From CAYSLA01 sp964431685 (GTDB lineage: Bacteria; Armatimonadota; UBA5829), in contig CAYSLA010000172.1 in NCBI GenBank assembly GCA_964431685.1, forward strand, positions 1 through 7,156: DNA of 7,156 nucleotides. Direction: 5' to 3'. Positions 1 to 4,610 of the stretch are shown here, one piece after another (the first letter of the stretch is position 1; every line of letters starts with the position of its first letter). The translations under genes were made by a program, and so were the position numbers. The notes under the pieces were generated by a model, which saw only the letters and a list, made by a program, of their open reading frames with translations, did not search any database and was not told where the DNA came from.

Positions 1-47
1 GGTCGAGGTATCCGAAGCGCCTGTTGCAGCTTGATAGGTCTATTTTC

Positions 48-54
48 AAGGGAG
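48..54 (+). promoter_or_regulatory. Ribosome binding site deciding the start of the first gene
   Basis: The purine-rich AAGGGAG lies nine bases before the ATG at 64 and is a good Shine-Dalgarno match. The reading frame is open all the way to base 1 and a TTG at 31 is also in frame, so this site is what favours translation from 64. A second ATG directly follows at 67, with less ideal spacing. Confidence 0.7.
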
Positions 55-63
55 TTTTCAACT

Positions 64-1440
64 ATGATGTTACGAGTGTATCCCCTGATCATTGTGGCAG
101 CAACAGCGGTCTCGCTGTGCGGCTGTGCCTGTGCTGACGAGATACAGGCGAACCTGGAGAGGGAACGGAATTTCAACGCTGTTCAGATCATCTATCGTGA
201 TGGTGTTCCGCACACCGACAAGAATGGGCGAACCCTGATGAAATATGACCCAGAGCGCTCGTTCATGCAGATTGGATCCTGGGGTGCGCCTCTTGGTACT
301 GTCTGGGGAACGGAATATGACTGGGGCGTTCTAAAAGAGGCCGGGTTCAATACGGTCTGGCCGTGGCCCAAACCGGCTGAGACGCTGTTGGAGGCAGGAA
401 AGAAGCACGACCTGCAGATCGTGCTGATGCACGAGCTTGATGAAGCTACGCTGGAGAGTATCAAGGACAATCCTTTTGTTCTAGGAAATGTTTGGAAGGA
501 TGAACCCATCGGGGGCGTGGGTAGCATAGACATGGACAAGCTCTTTGGCGAGTTTATGGACTACCGGGAGAAGGCAAAGAAGATAGCTCCGGATTTGAAC
601 ATCTTCATCAATGATGCTCCGTGGATAATGCCGCCTGCGGCCACGTGGTGGGTCAAGTGGAACACAGCTGGCGATGTCTCGTGCCACGACAACTATCCCA
701 TTATGGACCACAGCAAGAGGGCCGAGTCCATAGGATCGGACCCGAACGGCATTCCACAATCTATAGCGTTGGCCGTCGCAGCTAACAAAGAGAAAAAACC
801 CGTTTGGCTCATTGTGGGAGCTTTTGATCAGCCGGGCGAGTACGGGCAGAGCTTCCCATTCAGATACGCTACCCCCGAGCAGTTGCGGGCGTGCGTTTAC
901 GCGGGTATCATTCACGGTGCTACGGGCATAATCTATTTCATTTGGGACAGCTATGTCTCACGCGACGGCGGTTGCATCGGAATGTCTCCCAATCCCAAGG
1001 CGACTTACACGCCAAACCCGCAGCAGTCAGGCTACACTAAGCCTACTCCTGCAAGCCCCATGCAACTAGCTAAAGCCAGGGCATTGTGGGAGGCTGCCGC
1101 GCAGATAAACACGGAGCTCAAGGAACTCACGCCGGCGATCTTCTCGCCGACGGTCGGACCTGAGTTCTCCTACAAGGTCAAGGTGGTGGGCAAATCGCCG
1201 AACCCAACCCCCATCCGCACTCTCTTGAAACCGGCGCCGGATGGAGGATACATTCTTCTAACGGTCAATCTGGACGACGCAGTCCTGAAGACAACATACG
1301 AGTTTCCCAAGGACATCGTTGCGGCCCACGTATTATACGAAAACCGTATTCCCGAAACGATTGAGAAAGGCACAAAGACTCTCACCCTGACATACGAACC
1401 ATTTGACACGCACATAATCAGCATCAAGTTGGCTCCGTAG
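64..1440 (+). CDS. Secreted TIM-barrel glycoside hydrolase-like protein
   Basis: This 458-residue protein is probably exported and probably acts on a glycoside, but the substrate is unknown. Residues 1-24 form a signal peptide: a short positive start (MMLR), a hydrophobic core (about residues 8-18), then LCGC, a possible lipobox with Cys21, or alternatively an ACA signal-peptidase I site before Asp25. The body alternates strands and helices like a TIM barrel: FNTVWPWP (about 96-103), a HDLQIVLMHELDE segment, then NVWKDEP (142-148), where Glu147 sits in the Asp-Glu-Pro context often used for a catalytic acid/base in clan GH-A-like enzymes. Later strands include NIFINDAPW and ACVYAGIIHGATGIIYFIW (276-294), a common late-barrel segment of agarase or beta-galactosidase-like proteins. 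About the last 90 residues look like a small beta sandwich. The start at 64 is chosen for its ribosome binding site and signal peptide. It lies 100 bases before the next gene on the same strand, suggesting an operon. Catalytic assignment is inference; a non-catalytic glycan-binding barrel is possible. Confidence 0.75.
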   Translation: MMLRVYPLIIVAATAVSLCGCACADEIQANLERERNFNAVQIIYRDGVPHTDKNGRTLMKYDPERSFMQIGSWGAPLGTVWGTEYDWGVLKEAGFNTVWPWPKPAETLLEAGKKHDLQIVLMHELDEATLESIKDNPFVLGNVWKDEPIGGVGSIDMDKLFGEFMDYREKAKKIAPDLNIFINDAPWIMPPAATWWVKWNTAGDVSCHDNYPIMDHSKRAESIGSDPNGIPQSIALAVAANKEKKPVWLIVGAFDQPGEYGQSFPFRYATPEQLRACVYAGIIHGATGIIYFIWDSYVSRDGGCIGMSPNPKATYTPNPQQSGYTKPTPASPMQLAKARALWEAAAQINTELKELTPAIFSPTVGPEFSYKVKVVGKSPNPTPIRTLLKPAPDGGYILLTVNLDDAVLKTTYEFPKDIVAAHVLYENRIPETIEKGTKTLTLTYEPFDTHIISIKLAP

Positions 1441-1468
1441 TCACGGGTGAATGCCGAAGACATCGATA

Positions 1469-1513
1469 ACGGGGGGCAGTTTGCTGGCGCCAGCGCCGTC
1501 GAACCGCCCCCGT
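1469..1513. promoter_or_regulatory. Nested inverted repeats in the gap between the two glycosidase-like genes
   Basis: An outer 7-base-pair stem (ACGGGGG at 1469-1475 with CCCCCGT at 1507-1513) encloses a perfect 12-base palindrome, GCTGGCGCCAGC, at 1483-1494. No run of T follows, so it is not a classical intrinsic terminator. A repressor operator, an mRNA processing or stabilising hairpin between cistrons, or a GC-rich coincidence are all possible. The ribosome binding site of the next gene (AAAGGTG, 1528-1534) lies just downstream and outside the structure. Confidence 0.3.
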
Positions 1514-1540
1514 CCGGGCATGCAACGAAAGGTGTGAACG

Positions 1541-3583
1541 ATGAGACTGGTCAATGGACTTCTGAGCATTGAGTTTGACGATGGGACAGGCAGTGTTCGT
1601 CAGATCACAGACAGGAAGACGGGCAAGCGGTACCTGAACGACCCACGCGGCTGCCGCCTCGCCAAGCTGATTGTGCCCACTCCCGAGCACACCTCCCGCC
1701 CTTTGTATTCGCACGAGGCCGGAGCGCCTTTGACCACCCGGAAAGGCGATACCGTCGAAATCGCCTTTCCTGAGTTGCTGTATCGTGGTGAGCAAACCGG
1801 AGTGTTTCTGACTGTGAGGGTGCGTCTTCCTGAGGGAAGTCCGGAAGCACTCTTCTCGGCCGAGATTCGAAATGAGAGCCCGTACCGGGTTCACGAGCTC
1901 TGGTTTCCGTGGCTTGGTGGCCGTTTCAACAGGCCGGGCAAGTCGCGCGATGTCATCACCACCAGCAGGCACACCGAACGCGACATATATGCCCGGATGT
2001 GCGAGGTCGGCACTTCCACTCATACGTTTGGCCACCATCACCTGCGTATCTTCCAGGAACCGACGCACCTGCTGCCTATGATGGACATGAGCGATGATGT
2101 GGGTGGGCTATCATATATCAAGTATGAGAAGCGTCCCTCGCCCCACATATTGGCTTTCGAGAACGCGCTCTATACTCGCGATGAAACCTGTCTGACGTGG
2201 TCTTGGGCGACTGGCGTGTTTGTCGAGCCGGGCCAGACGTATCTGAGCTGCGAATTCGGTATTGGCGTCCACCAGGGAGACTGGCACGAGACAGCCGACC
2301 GTCTGCGCGAATGGATTGCCGGTTGGTGGAAGCCGTGCGATAGTCCCCCCGCACTCAGGGAGAAGATTGGCCTCATGCACATCCACACCCGCAGTTTCTC
2401 GGGTGAAAACCAGCACGAGTTTTCTGAACTCCCGGCTATAGCGCAAGACGCGATGCGTTTTGGTGTAAATGATCTGATGATCTGGGACTGCGCCGCCTCA
2501 GTATATATGCGGCCCGATCGAGGCGACTTCTGGGAGATGCCGGAAACGTCCCGCCAGGAGCTCAAGAAGTCTCTTGCGGAGGTGAAAAGTCTCGGCTGTT
2601 CAGTTACTGCGTTTGTTAACTGGCGGCTTGCGGTTGAGTATAACAGCACTTGGAAGAGACTGAGTCCCCTGGTGCAGCAAAGCCTGTTCGGGATCAACCT
2701 GTTCGGATTTGGGTGCGGCACTCTGGACGGCGGATGGTACGGTGATCCAGGTTACGAAATGGGCTCGCACGCCGTCTGCTGCGGGGCTGACGGTTATCTG
2801 CCGTACGCGAGGGAGGTGCTGGAGCGCACACTCGATCTCGGGTTCGACGCGATCTCCGTGGATCAGGCATCTGAATGGAACTATTGTCTTTCGCGCGATC
2901 ACGGTCACCGCTCCCCGTGGCAGGCTTGGGAACGCACCTACGATTGGTTTGCCGAAGTTACGCATACCACTCGATCACGCAATCCTGAGGCATATACCGT
3001 GGCCGAGATCCCTGACCTCTACAACACTCAGCACATCGACCTGTGGTGGAACTGGATGTGGCGTGACGGCCTGTGGGCGAATGTGAACGTCTTCCGTTAC
3101 GTGCTTCCCACGATGATCCCGTGCTGGTGCATTGACGAGAATCAGCGTGACGCGATAGCTGACGCATTCGCGACCGGCAGTTTTATGGCCATCGCAGCCC
3201 GGGATATGACGGGGCTTCTCTCTGACGTGCCGGAGCTGGCCGCACAGGTAGCGCGGCTTGCTGATCTGCGCAGAGCAACAGCGCCGTTTGTGAGTCACGG
3301 CAGGTTTATGGACAATCGCGGGCTGACGATCGAGGGCGGCAAGGGCTATGTCTACACGTCGCCTCGTGGGGTGGCAATCACTCTTGCGAACGGTCTACCC
3401 AGGAAGACGACCGTACGGGCGACTCTATCGCCGGACGTGCTGGGGCGAGAGATCGGCTCCGAATACAGGCTCTATGTGGAGGGCTCGGAGCCGCGCACCA
3501 TTGCCGCAATTGGGCGTGCGGGCAATCTGCGCTTCCGTGTTGATCTTCCCGCATACGGCGCGGGTGTGATCACGATAGAATGA
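1541..3583 (+). CDS. DUF6259-like glycoside hydrolase-type protein
   Basis: This 680-residue protein has no signal peptide and should be cytoplasmic. The ATG has a ribosome binding site AAAGGTG six bases upstream. Residues 1-265 are beta-rich, like the N-terminal sandwich of large glycosidases, opening with LVNGLLSIEFDD and containing WFPWLGG. Residues 272-570 look like a TIM barrel: IGLMHIHTRSF (276-286), NDLMIWDCA (310-318, Asp316), CSVTAFVNWR (353-362), then FDAISVDQASEWNYC followed by DHGH (435-456, Asp441) and YTVAEIPD (485-492, Glu489). The VDQ, Cys and HGH arrangement matches what I recall of the DUF6259 family, whose members are glycosidase-like but mostly uncharacterised. Asp441 and Glu489 are the best candidates for active-site acids; this is inference. 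Residues 590-680 form a terminal beta domain ending YGAGVITIE. With the secreted protein encoded upstream it may process imported oligosaccharides. Related possibilities include alpha-galactosidase-like (clan GH-D) enzymes. Confidence 0.75.
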   Translation: MRLVNGLLSIEFDDGTGSVRQITDRKTGKRYLNDPRGCRLAKLIVPTPEHTSRPLYSHEAGAPLTTRKGDTVEIAFPELLYRGEQTGVFLTVRVRLPEGSPEALFSAEIRNESPYRVHELWFPWLGGRFNRPGKSRDVITTSRHTERDIYARMCEVGTSTHTFGHHHLRIFQEPTHLLPMMDMSDDVGGLSYIKYEKRPSPHILAFENALYTRDETCLTWSWATGVFVEPGQTYLSCEFGIGVHQGDWHETADRLREWIAGWWKPCDSPPALREKIGLMHIHTRSFSGENQHEFSELPAIAQDAMRFGVNDLMIWDCAASVYMRPDRGDFWEMPETSRQELKKSLAEVKSLGCSVTAFVNWRLAVEYNSTWKRLSPLVQQSLFGINLFGFGCGTLDGGWYGDPGYEMGSHAVCCGADGYLPYAREVLERTLDLGFDAISVDQASEWNYCLSRDHGHRSPWQAWERTYDWFAEVTHTTRSRNPEAYTVAEIPDLYNTQHIDLWWNWMWRDGLWANVNVFRYVLPTMIPCWCIDENQRDAIADAFATGSFMAIAARDMTGLLSDVPELAAQVARLADLRRATAPFVSHGRFMDNRGLTIEGGKGYVYTSPRGVAITLANGLPRKTTVRATLSPDVLGREIGSEYRLYVEGSEPRTIAAIGRAGNLRFRVDLPAYGAGVITIE

Positions 3584-4283
3584 TGCTCTGGGGCTTGTCG
3601 GCAGAACAGGTGCGGACGTTGATCCAACTGTTTGCACCTGATGCTGACTTGATGGCCCAGGCGCTGGTGCCGGGCGCACTCGCACACAACATCGCCAGCA
3701 TCGGCTTCTCGTCATCACAAATGTCCCACAGTCGACGCAGTGCCGCATAGATCGGGATGTCGATATTTAGAGCGTAGAACTCACGCAAGTGTCGGAAGGT
3801 CTTGTCGCGGCCTGCGCTCGTGGACTTTCGAACCGAATTGTGCACGATGACGGCTTCACGGAGATCTGCGTAGGAATCGCTGGGCGTTGTATCGGCCAAG
3901 AGCGACGAAAACTCGCCGAGCATGATTGTCCGTGAGCTATGGGTGCCCACGGGTTTGTTGACGAATCCTCGTTCTGTTAGTAGCCTCATTTCTTCTGCAA
4001 CACCGTTGACAATCTCTCTGCCCGTCCGAATAGCCTGCCCGCCAGTCAGTGCAGCAATTATAGCAGAAAACTGAGATGGTTTCTGCAACGGTGAGTCTAG
4101 TCCGATCTGATGTTTCTTGAGATGGCGCCACGCTTGACTCGTTTCGATGGCCGTGTCAATCGATACCGAATTCTCAATCTTGTGGACTCGCAAACCTGAG
4201 ACCACAAGATTCAGAGAACAATGGCGCAAACAGAGAATCCGGGGGCGAAATAGGGGGTAGGGGACGGCGGAGCGAGTCCACAA
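3570..4283 (-). CDS. Hypothetical helical protein, possibly truncated
   Basis: The open frame gives up to 237 residues, but the only start giving full length is a TTG at 4283 that lies inside an inverted-repeat arm. The protein-like part begins around residue 47 (SQAWRHLKKHQIGLDSPLQ) and runs to about residue 198. It contains GREIVNGVAEEMRLLTERGFV-type helices, then LREAVIVHNSVRK, then FRHLREFYALNIDIP, YAALRRLWD and KPMLAMLCASA. This alternation of conserved hydrophobics, charged helices and a basic loop looks like a genuine conserved protein, and I have a vague memory of similar hypothetical proteins in bacterial accessory loci, but I cannot name the family. After LCASA the last 40 or so residues (rich in Ser, Ala, Asn, Trp) look less natural, suggesting a frameshift or 3' truncation near 3690. 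The first 45 residues overlap the repeats and also look random. The first in-frame ATG is at 3989 and would give only 139 residues. The gene is convergent with the gene ending at 3583. Confidence 0.5.
   Translation of the reverse strand: MWTRSAVPYPLFRPRILCLRHCSLNLVVSGLRVHKIENSVSIDTAIETSQAWRHLKKHQIGLDSPLQKPSQFSAIIAALTGGQAIRTGREIVNGVAEEMRLLTERGFVNKPVGTHSSRTIMLGEFSSLLADTTPSDSYADLREAVIVHNSVRKSTSAGRDKTFRHLREFYALNIDIPIYAALRRLWDICDDEKPMLAMLCASAPGTSAWAIKSASGANSWINVRTCSADKPQSIILS
3580..3750 (+). CDS. Possible small ORF coupled to the preceding gene (doubtful)
   Basis: An ATG at 3580 overlaps the TGA stop of the previous gene in an ATGA arrangement, typical of translational coupling, and opens a 56-codon frame. 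The first 35 or so residues (LSAEQVRTLIQLFAP, then ADLMAQALVPGAL) have a plausible amphipathic-helix composition, while the end (SSSQMSHSRRSAA) looks non-coding. It lies wholly antisense to the 3' end of the minus-strand gene at 3570-4283, and only one of the two is likely to be real here. No family is recognised. It could also be a remnant of a longer gene cut by the junction that may have truncated the minus-strand gene. Confidence 0.18.
   Translation: MMLWGLSAEQVRTLIQLFAPDADLMAQALVPGALAHNIASIGFSSSQMSHSRRSAA
4057..4065 (-). promoter_or_regulatory. Extended -10 promoter-like element
   Basis: Read on the minus strand this is TGCTATAAT, a perfect extended -10 match. The nearest -35-like hexamer, TTGCAG (4083-4088), is 20 bases upstream, which is too far to be ideal. 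It lies within the open frame of the hypothetical gene and points toward its 3' part, about 60 bases upstream of the first in-frame ATG (3989). It may drive a shortened product or be chance. Confidence 0.22.
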
Positions 4284-4288
4284 GATTG
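4175..4288. repeat. 114-base unit bounded by perfect 17-base inverted repeats
   Basis: CAATCTTGTGGACTCGC at 4175-4191 is exactly complementary to 4272-4288, with 80 bases between. The flanking bases do not pair, so the repeat has sharp ends. A shorter direct partial copy of the right arm (13 of 14 bases) lies at 4198-4211. The arrangement resembles a miniature inverted-repeat transposable element or other non-autonomous repeat. No clear target-site duplication is seen directly at the ends; CGATAC occurs on both sides (4161-4166 and 4294-4299), but set back from the arms and possibly by chance. The unit overlaps the 5' end of the minus-strand hypothetical gene. Confidence 0.55.
4176..4211. repeat. 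Strong hairpin inside the inverted-repeat unit
   Basis: Bases 4176-4189 pair with 4198-4211 over 14 positions with one A-A mismatch (4186/4201), around an 8-base loop at 4190-4197. The left arm is therefore able to pair either with this nearby copy or with the perfect copy at 4272-4288, giving two mutually exclusive structures. This could act as a structural switch or simply reflect repeated insertion of the same arm sequence. Confidence 0.5.
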
Positions 4289-4610
4289 GCGGGCGATACG
4301 CCGCCGAAACCGCCGATTCGTGCTCAAAAACACGCGAAAAGCCCGCCGGAGAGTCCGACAGGCTGACGAATAGAAGAGAGCTGTTCGATTTTGAGAGATT
4401 GGCTGGCCAATCGATAACGCCATCGAAACGGTCATTTGCTGGATTGGGTCGTTGGTGTTATCGGAAATCGTATGTTGACGTCTCTCAACCAAGAAAGGTT
4501 CGTCCCGGCAGTCTTCCCACCGGGCCATTCTTGTATGGGGCGCACTTCAGATTCATTCGGCCTAAGCCCTATACTCCCAGCCGTCACTCGCGAGGTAGAA
4601 CAGAAAGAGA
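4289..4610. other. Gene-free interval downstream of the FGE-fold gene
   Basis: I see no convincing gene in these 322 bases. A minus-strand frame (about 4211-4528) is open but its composition is arginine-rich and unlike a protein. The interval holds the palindromes described at 4397-4463, a weak GC hairpin (CCCGG at 4504-4508 with CCGGG at 4520-4524) and an 8-base palindrome CTCGCGAG at 4587-4594. No T-rich intrinsic terminator follows the stop codon at 4611. No copy of the FGE gene's 3' end is present here, which argues against a nearby template repeat. Confidence 0.5.
4397..4463. repeat. Two adjoining inverted repeats
   Basis: GATTGGCTGGCCAATC (4397-4412) is a perfect 7-base-pair inverted repeat around TG. 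It shares its last base with a second structure: 4412-4426 pairs with 4449-4463 over 15 positions with one T-T mismatch and one G-T wobble, around a 22-base loop (4427-4448). Together they form a compact structured block between the FGE-fold gene and the hypothetical gene. A bidirectional transcription barrier, a structured RNA or the end of a decayed mobile element are possible roles. Confidence 0.4.

Noticed and set aside
31..63. TTG start at 31 for the first gene
   Set aside because: It would add 11 residues before the signal peptide and has no ribosome binding site; ATG at 64 has a good one.
1424..3298. Several long open frames in other frames of both strands across the second glycosidase-like gene
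   Set aside because: They overlap a 680-codon gene with clear domains and a ribosome binding site; their translations are rich in Arg, Ser, Cys and Pro and show no family features.
4504..4524. Intrinsic terminator for the FGE-fold gene
   Set aside because: The stem is only five base pairs with an 11-base loop and no T run follows on the minus strand.
4211..4528. A minus-strand 105-codon frame that could be a small gene downstream of the FGE-fold gene
   Set aside because: It crosses several inverted repeats, has an arginine-rich low-complexity middle, and no recognisable motif or ribosome binding site.
4289..4610. Template repeat expected beside a diversity-generating retroelement target
   Set aside because: I looked for a near copy of the gene's last 114 bases with AAC-rich codons and found none here or in the rest of the window; no reverse transcriptase motif is present either.
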